In this document: piece by piece, positions 50,401-63,100 of the stretch
How the letters are laid out: each line of letters starts with the position of its first letter
Position numbering within the stretch: position 1 is the first letter of the stretch
Origin: Apostichopus japonicus
Lineage: Eukaryota > Echinodermata > Holothuroidea > Aspidochirotida > Stichopodidae
DNA: 64,000 nucleotides
Assembly (NCBI RefSeq): GCF_037975245.1
Contig: NC_092569.1
Span: forward strand, 17,899,501-17,963,500
Direction: 5' to 3'
Notes under the pieces: generated by a model
Seen by the model: only the letters and a program-made list of their open reading frames with translations
Databases searched by the model: none
Told to the model about the DNA's origin: nothing
Translations under genes and position numbers: made by a program

Positions 50401-52250
50401 TGTTCTTTATTATAATACCTGTGAAAATAATAAATCAAGTCAATAAAATCAATACAACTTTTACTCTGGTGAACTCTGTTCTGACAAAATAAAAACGTCA
50501 TAATGACACGATTTTTCCATTGCTCTTTTTACTATTATTTCTGATCTCTCTGCACGTTGGCTCTGTGTGCATCATGTATACTTTACTGTTACTAACAATT
50601 TCATTTAATGATTAAGAAGTAAAGTGAAACAAATTGAGTCATGCAAAATGAGCAAACAAAATATGAAGTAAAACAGAGATCATAGTAACATTTAACAACA
50701 ATTTGTTGCAGCTTTTCAGTTGTAAATTCATTTAAGGGATTTGCAAAAGAGGTATGATTTGCACTAAATTAATACATGTGGCATTAACGAAGTATTTAAT
50801 CGAAATTCAATACACGTTCTGTAGCAAAACTGAACTTGGAACTATGATGTCATACATGCAAACAAAACATGAATTAAATTCACATTTTGAAGAGAAAAAA
50901 CATACTTGTTAGTAGGATTGCATATGTGACGTCACACTTGTTTGCATTATGTTTTTACTTAAAGCTAAGGTGCTCAAATGGCGAAATCGGCAAATAGATG
51001 GAATTAAAATTTTACCTGAACTATTAATTCCAGAACATTCTTCAATATATAGTTCAGGTGGCTGGACATTGCCAGTTAATCGGCCATGTTTCCAATTGAT
51101 TTATTCGATACGGTGTTTTTGTGTTTTCCTCATTGCTTACGAACCTGTGAGTTTAAATGTTTATTCTAAGATTTCGGGAAGATTTCCGTTAATCTGTATT
51201 TATTATTTTTGGGGGTCTAATCCTACGAAACGTTTTCGTTAAAAAGATAAATACAAATAAGCTGCCTATGAAATACAATAACAGATCTCATGATAAAGAG
51301 TAAAAATTATGTTATATGTTCATACATGTGAATGTAAAATAAGCACTACGTTTATTCACCTTTATTAACTATTATTAAATAAGCTGACTTTAATATGTAA
51401 ATTTATGGACATCAATTTAATAGTATTTTAAAAGAATTTAGGAATCATCACACAATTATATATTACAAATTATTGAGTAATACAAACAAAATATATTAAC
51501 AACGGAGGTCATAATGCCTCGCATTTATTTATGTAATAGATATGCGCATACGTGCTAATAATGCTAACATTAATATACGTTTGAAGCAGTTAGTCAATCG
51601 AAAGTTTGCAAAAAGAATTGTCTGAAAAAACAAGCTCAGTTAAAAGGATACAATTCGTTCCTTAACAACTCTTTAGAACTTCAGATTTAGTGAGTCCATT
51701 AAGAAAGTGAAAAAGCAAAAGAGATGTGTACTTGCAATCGATATATTTCTTTCTTTTTCACTCAAAATCCATTCAATGTGCTTCACGGTAAAGAGGATCG
51801 CGTCATTGCAGCGCCTGACATCGGTGAATCAATAACTTAAGTTGATGGTTTGTACAGTCAAGACCAACAAGGGCGATAAATAGACTTTATACTAGAACAT
51901 ATGTGCTAGACTATTTAACACATATTCTTTATTTGCAAAACCAATTTCGTAAAATAAAGCTAGTTTATAAATACACCATGATTGTGATGCTATTGGTGAT
52001 ATATACAGTACCACTGACCAAGGTAAGGGCTTCGCTTGTTAATTAACTTAATCCAATTTTCAAATTAACAGTTTTGTGAGATTACATCGATTGTAAATGT
52101 ATTGCTCTGCCTTATATGTTTATTCAAAGATGTTTCTTATGTGTGAGCCTTAATGTGTGTCATCACGCGCAATGCAACAAAATATTTCTGTGATAAACTA
52201 ATCAAATATCGAAATATCCAATGACTAGGTATGTTTTTTTCCTCATTTCT
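47457..52250. other. Long intergenic region between genes C and D
   Basis: About 4.8 kb. The first few hundred bases are the gene C 3' UTR, with faint similarity to the gene D 3' UTR. I found no conserved frame, RNA gene or recognisable transposon. Short frames at 48482, 48764 and 50949 have no supporting motif. Confidence 0.4.
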
Positions 52251-52560
52251 TAGATATTAATATTAAGATGCTAGCTTACTTTAGGTACGATGTTTTGCTT
52301 TGTGGAATCGATTTTTTTCTTTCATTACATCAACCAGCCTATGGACATGTCTTACGAGGGACCTTTCAATGCACCAATACACCTACATTCTACACTACGG
52401 TCCTGTCTGGTAAGTTCCTCAGGATTAAATAATTCGTCATGATACTACCACCGAAGTCCAACCAGTTAGACAATGATTAAATGTAAAACTTATTTATTTT
52501 ATGGTAACTAACTTTTCGTTAAAGTGGTATTGTGTGAACGAGGAAACATCAAAAGACCGG
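52250..52560 (+). pseudogene. Decayed duplicate of the gene D first exon
   Basis: This stretch aligns with 52600-52930 in a tandem duplication of about 350 bp. Its best part (52337-52409, ending in a GTAAGT donor) reads LRGTFQCTNTP like gene D exon 1, with four silent changes against about six replacements. The signal-peptide part is out of frame and lacks the start codon. Confidence 0.5.
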
Positions 52561-52607
52561 TATTGTAACTGGCCACGTTTGTCGCCCCAACATCCTCATT
52601 TTTGAAG

Positions 52608-55600
52608 ATGACATTAAGATACTTACTTAATATACTTGTTGGGGGAATAATTACTTGTTTTATTTTTCTTTCAATATATCAATCAGCATATGAATCTGGA
52701 TTACGAGGAACATTTCAATGCACCAACACACCTAACTTATACACTACGGCCTTATCTGGTAAGTTCATTGAGTTAAATGATTTATCATTGTAATACAACC
52801 GCAGTCTTAGACGTTTGTCCATGACTTCAGCTTAAAAATATTTCTTGTATAGTAACGTAACTTTCGTTAACAGGTTTTTTTTTTTTCTATGAAGGAGGAA
52901 ACATCACCTCAAACAATACCGATCAGTGTATCTACATTGGTAGTTCTTTGAAATGTTAGTTATATTTGTATCTAATGGATTAACTACAGGATGTTATTGT
53001 GATGTAATTAGGGGATAAATACGAGGGGAAATAAATGACCCTCACAAATGTTAGAAAACGGCATTTTTTCGCTAATTTTTGCTGATCTGTTTTTAATTCT
53101 CCTTATGCCTCCCTTGATCTTTTTCCTGAATAACGTAATAGTCACCTCTTGTAAAACAGCATTTTCTTCCGACGAACATTAAGAGTGAAATAATACGAAT
53201 GAAGCAGTGTCGTTTGGTCTTAAATTTTTGTAATGCAATCAATTTAAACACTTTAAAATGGAGGGAAATGCATATTAAATAAGAACAGATGAACAAATTT
53301 TTAAAGATAACATTTTAAAACGTTTTTTTGACCTTCCAGGTCAAATTGGGCAATAAACAGTGTGTGGAAAGTCCGTAAACGCTTGTTAGGATAGCAACGT
53401 TGCCTGTTGCTAACATTCTTTTGAGAACTCGTCTATCCCTGGTCGGTTAGAACCGTTTAAATAAACGTTTACTGGGCCTGAGAATGTGCAGTTTTTAAAG
53501 AGGTTTCGAGCCCCATTGCTCGACAGGTTGGTACTTGTATTAACCGCAGTGTTAGTGCTAGTCTGAAAGATCGCTAGGCCTAGTCCCTGGTCAGTCATGT
53601 CGTTAGTAGTATTAGAAGTGCTAGCGTTATTGTTAGGCTTAGCGACAAGGTTTCTTCTGTCAGTGTCAACATCAGACGCTTTACGCTTCGGTGCTTTGTT
53701 TAAGCACCTCGACAAGGTTGCTGACATTGACCTTTTTGTGCTGTTGAGGAGTCTGTGCAGTAAGAGCTGATACTTGCTTCGCAGCGGTGGCCACTCAAAG
53801 TTGATATGGTTCTTGAATCAAACCCGCTGTTGCTTAGCTCAGTTATCACTGTAGCACGTATGCAGTGATTGGTGTACAGTTTGCTTAGGTTGGCTGCTTT
53901 TGAAATTTCTTTCATCATGTTCCCAAGCGTATTTTTTCCTACTGGAACATTATTGTACCAAAACTTTTGTTCTTTGCCTTTTGTAAAGACGAATTTGGTC
54001 GCTGAAACAAGTGCTCACACTTAGGATTGAGCTTGCTTAAATAAAGCTTCAAAATTTTTACTGGACAATTATCATTCCCTGTTGCATACATTCTCTTCTC
54101 TGTTTCGTTGTCCTTCCTTAAGTCCCCAGGGTGGTTTTTTGTGGCTTCATTAAAAGCTAGGGTACAAAATTCCCGGCCCCGTCATCTTTGCAAAACTTGA
54201 ATGAGTCTTTCTTCAACAGTCGTAGACCTTCTCTACCTCTTCTGCAAAAGTAATACTCTAGGTAAAACCACGTCAATCTTAGGAGACCTTGTGGTGTTTC
54301 CACGTCCAAAGCAGTTATCATTTTCTTCAGATCAGCCGCTGCTATCGAAGATTTATGTTGGCTTCTGTCAAGTCCCACCTTCTTCATTTGTTTAAGGACC
54401 CCTCTGAAGACATTGTTAGCACCTTGAAACTCTCTGTCACTTATGACATTGATCTGACGACAGAATGGCTCCCCTGTAAGGTGGCGATGAATCGCCGCTC
54501 TTAGTCCTACAAATGATTGCTTAGCGTACATTTTACCATCCTTGTTTCTAACCTCTGCATAAAATACTCTGAGGAGGCAGTTTAGCTCTTCATGCAGAAG
54601 TACCTCAAAGTTGCTGTCCTTTCCCTTTGCCGTGCACCATTCTGAAAAACAAAGAGAATACCATGTAAACTCAGTTGAACAGTTTTGCATTCATAACCAG
54701 TCTCGAATAACCAGTCTCGAATCGTGTTCGAGACTGGTCCCTTTTCAACTTCGAATTTAGTTTTATCCACTAATTCATGTCATTAAAATGCATGTAAATG
54801 TACTTGCTTGAGTAGGCTAAAGATATTGACAAAGACAAACAAATTATACTGACCTTTGAAAAGTTTTACTCCCCACGTAGTGTTGTAAAGGGTTGCCTTC
54901 TCATTCTTCCCTTCAGCAATTTTATCAATTTCTTGACTGCTCAATTCCTTGAACCTGTTTGAAGGACTAGGAGTAGGACTATCTTCATCTAGTGACTCTA
55001 GCTCAAAATTAAGCTCAAAATTAATCCCTAAGTCATTCATTTTACTCGAAGTATTTAGCTCGATGATTTAAGAAGTACGTACAGTGTGTATTGAGACTCG
55101 TTGTGTGTGAAAACATATACAGTACTAGGCCTACTGCTGTTACTAATTGCAAGTAGGCTATATATACTGTACAGTATTCTTTTGCAATTTGGAACATTTC
55201 TTTGCCCATAAACATATTTGCATATACTCATGGCAAAGTTACATCATGTCTTCATTTCTTTTAATTATGACTTCATGATTGCCCTGGCAACAAACCAGTG
55301 TTTGTCTAACTTTTCGATCCTGAAGCAATTCTCCTCACTATACACTCGACCAGTCTCGAATCGCATTCAAGACTGGTCCAGTATACAGAGAGTTGCTTTA
55401 GGCATTTATGAATACTAAATAATAATACTACTTACTTGTATTGGTAGCGCACGAGAAACAACTAATTGAGCTGCAAAGCACTACTCTATCATGAGGTTTG
55501 GTGTTATAATACTAAATCATTAGTTGACTACTTAATACATAATAAATAAATAAGCAGAAATGAATCCACACGATGACTGTTTTCAATATTTTGCGAGTGT

Positions 55601-57623
55601 CAAGGCTACCATACAGACTGTAAGGATGTTTACGACGCTGGTCATACACAAGATGGCATTTACACCATCCTACCATCTGGATGGCCGGGTTCACCATTTA
55701 CTGTTTACTGTCAAATGGATAATGGCGGAGGATGGACGGTAAGTCAGTTTGTAATACCTTGTGAGAGGACTAGCGATCCAGAGGAAATTTCAACTATTCG
55801 TCATGTAGCACTCTTGTTTAAAAGTTTTTTTTTTTTGCTTCGGTTAGGCTAAAAATGACATGTACGGCTTCAACTGTTTACATAATTTGTATTGATGTTT
55901 CTAAAGTTCAATATGAAACGCAGCACTTTTTATGGCCTCAAATAACTTGACGATGTATTTCATATACGTTTGAAACTTTCCATACAGTTGCATATAAACA
56001 CAAATAAGTCCATTGGCAAAACTAACAGAGGAGTTGCCCCCCACCCCCCCCCCCCCTCACTCTACAAACGTTGATGGAAGTTATCAACAATGAGGGGACC
56101 AAAAAAGGTAGCACCACGTTTTGAGTATTCTTAATTGAAACTTTGGAGCGCTTTCATATAACTAAAAGCTGGAAATTGGTCATTGAATCCATAGATACAA
56201 AGAAAACTGATGTTATGGACGATTAATTATAGTCATAGATTAGTATTTTCCAAATTAATAAGAGAAAATTGTGTTTTATTTTTTAAATGTTTCCAAGAAT
56301 AACAGACTCGATATACAGAGAGGGACATCGTTGATAATCGGACGCTATCCATCCATATACTCCTGTTAACATAATAATTTATCTTTATCGCAGTCTTCCA
56401 TCAATCCAATGTATTTTAAGGATACTTTTGATTATCTTTTTCATCTAGGTACTTAAACTTTGACAGTGTACCGTTAGTTTTAACCAAACTTGAATGCTTA
56501 CAAAACCATGTTGGGATGATTTTGGCTTGGGAATTAAAACTGCATAATCTAAAAACTATCCTAATTTTATTTTCTCCTATCCAGGTTTTTCAACGTCACA
56601 GTGGCATTACCAGTTTTTATCAAAACTGGGATGCGTACAAAAAAGGATTTAGTGATCTGAACGATGATTTTTGGCTTGGAAATGAAAAACTCTATTATCT
56701 TACAAACCAAACAGGTTACACGTTGCGCTTTGATGTTATCACGTCAGGTGGAGATCAGAAATATGCTTCATATACCGAGTTTCAGATTGAGTCTGAGAGT
56801 AATAAATACAGACTGAATAAACTAGGCACCCATGGTGGAACAACAGGTTTTTATATGTTTTAATTTAAAGTTCCAATTTTCTGTTAATTCGCTTACTTAT
56901 AGTTCTAGGAAAAAAAAGCCTAATTACATTATATTTACTTCTCGGAACCTTCTATCCGACTGTTCTCTGCGTTAAGAAGACGTACGAGGGGAAGAAGTAA
57001 ATACTAGAAAATTGAGAAAACCCCAGGCTTGCAATGGTATTGTCCATGGCCTTGCGTCCCGTATCAGTGCCAGACATAGTTGAAAATACGTTTATGCATG
57101 CCACTAGTCAGATCGGTGTGTGATACTATGAGATGACATATTTTCAAAATTAATATGCTTGATTAATTATATGACCTGTCACTTACTATTCACTTGACAG
57201 TTTTGTTCACCTTACAATTAAGATATTGTGCTCCGGAAAGCGGTTTTATTTTATAGCACATTACAATAAAGGTGCGATGCCTTTTATTAAGTGTTCATGT
57301 GCTTTTTTCTTAAAGGTTGGCGTATATATAACAACTTGGGCAAAGCTTTCAGCACATATGATCGAGACAACGACGACTGTGATGCTTTTAACTGCGCGAA
57401 CCGTCACAGAAGTGGTTGGTGGCACTCGGATCATTGGTGCGCAACTTGTGATAATAATAATGGTTATTGTGACCAATTTCATGTCAGCGGAAGCTGTCAC
57501 TCCGTTTGTACCAGTGACAATCTTAATGGAGACTACTACGGTGTCGGTGGAGAAAATGTATTTTCCAACCACAATGCTTACTGTAGCTTAAATTTCACTG
57601 AGATGAAAATTCGGCCATCCTAG
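52608..57623 (+). CDS. Gene D: compact secreted fibrinogen-domain protein, 284 aa, four exons
   Basis: The exons are 52608-52758, 55605-55738, 56585-56846 and 57316-57623. The phases (1,0,1) agree and the frame is open from ATG to TAG. Residues 1-31 resemble a signal peptide (MTLRYLLNILVGGIITCFIF). A short segment (LRGTFQCTNTP) leads to one complete fibrinogen domain from Cys 56 ([79 protein letters not shown]). The domain is close to the second domain of gene C (for example [16 protein letters not shown] in both). It lacks the partial fibrinogen, TIL and EGF modules. The exon 3 donor (GTTTTT) is weak compared with gene C (GTTAGT), and the first acceptor has a poor pyrimidine tract. The exon 1 link rests on matching phase only. 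A Crypton remnant lies antisense in intron 1. Confidence 0.65.
53410..55040 (-). mobile_element. Decayed Crypton-type tyrosine recombinase transposon
   Basis: Exon 1 (54854-55040) starts with ATG and contains RFKELSSQEIDKIAEGKNEK. It is spliced by GTCAGT to an acceptor (TTTGTTTTTCAG) at 54641, joining VKLFK to EWCTAKGKD. The frame continues to YYFCRRGREGLRLLKKDSF, which holds the first catalytic Arg. Further downstream come NHCIRAT (HxxR box), then SGHRCEASISSY with the second His and a candidate Tyr nucleophile. The last part (53410-53727) has the NCTFSGPVNVYLNG tail typical of this DUF3504 / KIAA1958-like group. At least three frame breaks (near 54160, 53990 and 53730) show that it is dead. 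It lies antisense in gene D intron 1. Confidence 0.75.
54710..54738. repeat. Palindromic motif associated with the Crypton, copy 1
   Basis: ACCAGTCTCGAA and TTCGAGACTGGT are separated by 5 nt. It lies in the intron of the recombinase. A near copy is at 55348-55378, and a half copy lies immediately to the left (about 54695-54707). Confidence 0.6.
55348..55378. repeat. Palindromic motif associated with the Crypton, copy 2
   Basis: GACCAGTCTCGAA and TTCAAGACTGGTC around a short centre. It matches the motif at 54710 with small differences and lies about 310 bp upstream of the recombinase start codon. Confidence 0.6.
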
Positions 57624-59834
57624 TGAACATAATGAATTTCATGTTTAGCTTGTTTTACAATCTAATTTACTGCTTGAACCAACTACCAAAAGGAAAATGT
57701 TATCATTAACTGAATCTGCTATATGTGTTGATTTACTTCTTGTTGTTCTGCTGTCAAAAGCCACAGCAGTACAAACAAATGTTCAGAAAAAAAAAACGCT
57801 TAAAATATATTGGATTGTTTTATGTGCGTGTATTAACCTAGCGTCTGAACGACAACATTTTAGCTCGAGATGGAATCATATGTATTGGTATATATATATA
57901 TATGCAATGTAGTTTGGTATGAATTGCTGGGAATTAAATATTGAATTAAAATTGTTGCTGCCATTGTTTTATAAAACATATTTCCCGTTGTTTCATATAA
58001 CAATAATTATCATTAATGACTTATTAAAATAATGTGACATTCACGCTGACTTCGAACATGCGAGCTATGAACCGTTTACTATTGCCAACAAATATTTCTT
58101 CCTGCACATTAAATTAATGTTTTGTGTTTTAAATGGGTAAGTTTGAAGCTGTTTGTTGTCCGTGCATACTTTTTTCTTCTGTTCTTGATGAAGTGTTGGT
58201 TGATTACTTGTAATACATTACGTTTGCACACATATTACGGAATCTTGCATTTAACAGTAGATTATGATACGACAATACTGCGACCAGTACAAGGTGATAT
58301 ACAGCTATAAACAGTATGTTTAAATCCTTACTTTTATTACATTAGCACATCTAGTGAACTATTGATATTGATACTTTAGGATTTGAATTGCTTGAGTTAT
58401 TTCTTACAGCAAAATAAATGTAATTGTAAATTTTTTATTAATTTACTAGTTTAGTTGCTTGAATACTTTTATTGAGGTCTTTTTATTGCTGAAAAACTTG
58501 GGTATATACTTTCGAAAAAGTTTACATTAAGGTTAGGTTTTTTTTTAAATTAATATTACTATTTATCAACGAGAAAACATATTATCAATTTCATTATTAT
58601 GTGACAAACCGAAACGTTTTCGGTGGCTAAGAATGTAATTGAGGAGTAATGAGCTGGATAATCTGATGCCTTCTCTGCCCTATTTTATGTAACGAAAAGA
58701 CTCGCTGATATTTCTATTGATTCACACATCAGTCTTGCATATCAGCATCCTTTTAAGCTCCTTTCATTGTACTAATCGATCAAGTTGACTGTATTTTACA
58801 TGTAAATCACGATAAAAACAGCATAATGTATAGAGTTTCGACATGTTTTATCATATTGCAGGTATTTTTCAACAGTTGGAGGACCAACTATATTGTAGCT
58901 GTTCTTATAGTTACAGTATCCCTCTAAACGAATGCCTTATGCGATGATCAAACACATTTCGCTGAGACGTCATCACTAGTTGCATTAATGAGGTTTAAGC
59001 TAGATATGTTAAATATTATGCAATGATCACATCATGTGAAATATATATGGAAAAGAGTTGTTTGAAATCAAATGATTGAAACGGGATAATTTCTACTGGT
59101 TATTTGGATTGAAAATGTTTAAAGTTATAGCCGATATGATTTCCCTCTATTTCCCTCTGTTGTTCTCCTTTGTTCTTTTTTGTTTGCTTGTACTTGCATT
59201 TTGGTGAAACAAAACGTCCTAGAAAATATTAAGTGAACACATAACTACACCAATGAAACTTATTATCGTGAGATTAAAACGTTATGTGAATTTGTGCAGA
59301 TATTAAGTTTTCTTTCTAGGAACACCACGACAATAGATGTCCATTGTCACTTACAGATGCAGTTCAAAGTACGCCATTATTTTCCATTAAGTCTGCATTT
59401 TCATGTCTGTCGTTTTGTAGCTACATGCGTATCAAAATTTAAATATCTAGTTTACGCAGTCCATTTTGTTATGGATGATAGTTTGTTACAGAATATTCCA
59501 ATGAGAGAATTTGAGACTATAGATGCTAACAAAAACAGTTTTATTTTAATTTCAAATTTTAAATTTTGAAATCATTGCTTTGGTTACAAGTGACTTGTTT
59601 TTTATGGATCTTCTATACAAGTGTTTTGAAAGGCTTTGCTTTCCGTGTAAACATTGCTGTTAATTTAATTTGTTTCTAATGTGATGTGATCACAGTGTAT
59701 GTTTAACTGTTAGCCAGAGTTGAGAATTTCATTAAATTGCAAATATTACAATTTGTATATTTTCATCTGACAATATACACATAATTCAACGTTTATTTAT
59801 TTTACATATTAATGTATTCCAAGTATTACCATTA
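57624..59834. other. Intergenic region after gene D
   Basis: The first few hundred bases are the gene D 3' UTR; a possible ATTAAA signal lies near 57935. Beyond that I see no supported gene. The open frame at 59294-59569 shows no recognisable motif. Confidence 0.4.
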
Positions 59835-60140
59835 AATATAGTCCGAATATTAACACAATTCCCTCGTAGTTCTATCACTCTTCAGTTTCTGTAAATACAA
59901 ACATGTCAATGTCTTGTTTCTTTACTGACAGTTTATTGTTATCTGCATTAATCTGGCCAGCGTGGTTCACAAAAGTCATGCATGGAACGTATGCAATATT
60001 TGAGGATTGCGAATCTCTACATTAGGATAGACTTTAAGTACTTAATTATTTGCATTAGGGAATCACTGTTGAATGAGTTATTCACAGCAAAAGTGAGGAC
60101 ATTTTTTGAAAGAAAGCTTGCCACGGTGTATTTTGTAGGT
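59835..60140 (-). pseudogene. Relic of an A/B-type gene 3' UTR, minus strand
   Basis: Read on the minus strand, this follows the gene A and B 3' UTRs closely: ACAAAATACACCGTG (as after gene B), GTGAATAACTCATTC, TTCAACAGTGATT, GCTGGCCAGATTAATGCAG, AGAGTGATAGAACTA. No fibrinogen exon adjoins it. It may be the original 3' UTR of gene E, pushed 3.5 kb away by later insertions, or the remnant of a lost gene. Confidence 0.65.
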
Positions 60141-63100
60141 CTTGTGCATTAAACTTTCATACTTTAATGTATAAAATAGGGTTAAAATGGTTCTGATATG
60201 TTCAAGTGAAAGATTTCTAATAAATTCCTGCGACAGGTGACAATACCGTTTTATAACATCTAAGTCATCTCAGGGATATAGCTCTTTTCCTAACTTATTG
60301 GACAGTTTTCATAGAAATACTAGCACCCAAAGTACGCTATTATTAAGATTATGATAGTCCATGCATTACGCAAAGATATTCATCTTGTAAGTATTCAAGG
60401 GTACTATCCATCAGTATATACGTCGTGAGTTGTAGCCTTAGTAATGTAAATGTAAGGTAACTTTTTTGTCATCCAAGGAGCTTTGGTCTTTTATTGTATT
60501 GCTTCCTTAAATTCTCGAAATGAAGTTACGTCTTTAATCATGTAGCTGCAAGGCACACCATTCGATTTTCCGTAGATATAGGCGTAGTTTTCATTGACTT
60601 GCGGGCGAATAATTTTACCGACACTTCTCATTGCCCTAAACTGGTGTCATAGAACAGCCATGTTCGCAAATTCCAAGTAACATCTATATTTCAAGTAAAC
60701 TGTGTGTCTTTATGCTAATGAAAACGTTTAGGGCATATATTTAATTTCTTGTGGTGACAAGTGTTATGTTGAAAATTAGAGTAAGTAATAGCATTTCTGA
60801 ATATCAAACTACATACTATAGGAAATGATTTGTAAAGTCCGATACATTGTAGAGCGTCTAGTAGCATAGTGACAAAATAAAACAAGTACTCATATTTCCA
60901 CATGTGCAAGACAATGCTTTTGGACACTGCAGCACAAATGAATCAAACAGTCTCAGATTATTGCTGGGTATTCTGTAACTTGTTTACAAACATTTAATGT
61001 AACGCCTACGGGCTAGTGTTCAAGAAGGTTATATTCTGTACTGTAAACTATGGTTTAGTGTTATTTCATGCTGAGAGACAAATCTCCTGGAACGAAATTA
61101 TATATTCATCTTCTTCTGTGAGATTTCAACTGCAAATCATACACATGATTAAAATAGTGAAAAGAATTAAACGAAAGTAGATAATAAATTTAGTTACAGT
61201 ACCCATCCCAAAATGTGGTAGTATGACCACGAAGGTGTCATCCCTCATATGGCCATGGGCGTCAATCCTGGGGGCCGGGGGGACACGCCCCCACATTTCG
61301 ATGGGTGGAGGACACACTACTAAATGTCCCCTACACATTTGGAAAAAGAGGTGGCACTTCATAGCTAGAGCCAAAGCCTGTACATATTTGTTGTTTAGTT
61401 GTAGATGGTGTTTCAAAGACGGTGCCCGGTTCCCTAATATTGGGGAAATGAAATAGGGAGCATATTCCGTGGCAGCGCATCCCATGTTACCTTGTTGTTG
61501 AGTGATACCGAAGTTAACTCCACAGTGAGAACACTGGGTACACGGTGGTTACATAGTACGCTCCGTCCAGAATTCACCCATTACCAGATGCAGATCCACA
61601 ACCGTAGTAACTTGCGTGAGGACTCCAACGAACAACAACTGATTTATTTTGATGCCTTCATCACTTTAGCCACCACTCACATGGGACCCCACAGTTCGAT
61701 CGGTGGAGGACTAACTATCAAATGTCTCCCACACATTTGGAAAAAGATAAAGTTTGACAATACATGCGCATGTGTGAGGTCCTGAAAATAAAATTAAAGT
61801 GGTTTGTCTTGTCATCCTAGTTTTAAATTTCATAGAAATATATTCTTGTAGACCTAGCAAAACATTTAAACTGACACAGTCCCATTGGAAGTGTGTCAAG
61901 GGTGGCATTACAAGGCATTGATGGTTTAACATGCTGAGGTATGACGACTTTTGGCCAAATTTGCGCTAAGCTCACTAAACGAACTCGGATCTGGACTGTG
62001 CTTAATTAGTAATAATGGCGTATGAGAAAGTGCACCATTTTGTGGTATGACTTCCAGGACGGCAAGTCGAGAAACTCACATGCAGTTGCGGCGGATAGCT
62101 TCCTTCGTCTATTTGTCCGGGGACATTTTGGGACATCGTTCCTATAGGCCTATATCTGAGGCCCTTGGACCATTCCTTGACCGACTTGGTACAATATAAT
62201 GTGCCCTTTTCGAAGTAAATTTATTCACAGGTTGTTAGTTGTCATGGGTTCAAACAAATGAGGGGTATTCTATCCTGAAACATAGGACAAAATGGGGCTG
62301 CGATCTGGCAGGTATTGAAATCTTAAATTTTCTTGGTACGCTGCGCGCCAACCGATGGTGGCGCTCGCTTAGATAGTACTTCGGCCGGAATACTCGAATC
62401 GATTACGTCCCCCCCCCCTTCACGTTTGCATATGGCACATCGTCGTATATCCACCATATATAAGATACAAGAGCCATCACACAATATTGAACCTTTGAGG
62501 TTCATTGAACACCCCTTTGACGTTAGTTACTACGATGTTAGTCCAATAGTCTAATTTCCTACAAGTTACAATTATTGGAGGGTGAGTTGTGGAACGATTT
62601 TAGCCGTTTTGGCGTGTGTATTATAGCCAAAAGATTCATGTTTTAATATGCCATTTGTCATTTGACCTTGACATTGTTTTCCTATGGCTTTTTGTGGTTA
62701 ATCACAAGGTTTCAGCAGCTCACGTACATGCAAACACCTAACAAAGCCATCAGGTGAAATTTTCATTACATTTTATCACAAATTGTAATTTGACGTTATG
62801 CCCACCAAAATTTGAAGTCCGTCTGGCTTACAGTTTAAAAGAGTTAACAATAAGCTTTTTGGACCAAAGTTGGCCAAGTGTGACTGTTGATCCCATCGAC
62901 AACGTGATCTTTGTAGTTTAAATTATATTTGACTTTAACGGTCTGGTATCTTATATGTGCAAAACGGTTTTTCATCACGTTTTTATGATATATGTAAAGT
63001 ACCCCACCCACAAACACTTATGCACAGCTGTCAAAAGCAATCCTGCTTACCAAGGTAGAACTTGAAATAGTCAGGAACATAGTGGCAACATACAACAATC

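Noticed and set aside
50949-51242. Open frame of 97 codons
   Set aside because: No motif, no counterpart elsewhere in the window and no splice context; frames of this length are expected in AT-rich spacer.
51978-52022. Possible signal-peptide exon (MIVMLLVIYTVPLTK) with a GTAAGG donor
   Set aside because: It ends in phase 0, which does not join the exon copies at 52338 or 52687 in their conserved frame, and no partner exon was found.
57226-57591. Long hydrophobic frame overlapping the last exon of gene D
   Set aside because: It is another reading frame of the fibrinogen exon, whose own frame has the conserved domain motifs.
59294-59569. Open frame of 91 codons
   Set aside because: No recognisable domain and no paralogue; the composition resembles the surrounding spacer.
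61126-61485. Minus-strand frame of 119 codons and overlapping plus-strand frame
   Set aside because: It lies in a repeated block (also near 61690) with G- and C-runs, consistent with a transposon-derived repeat.
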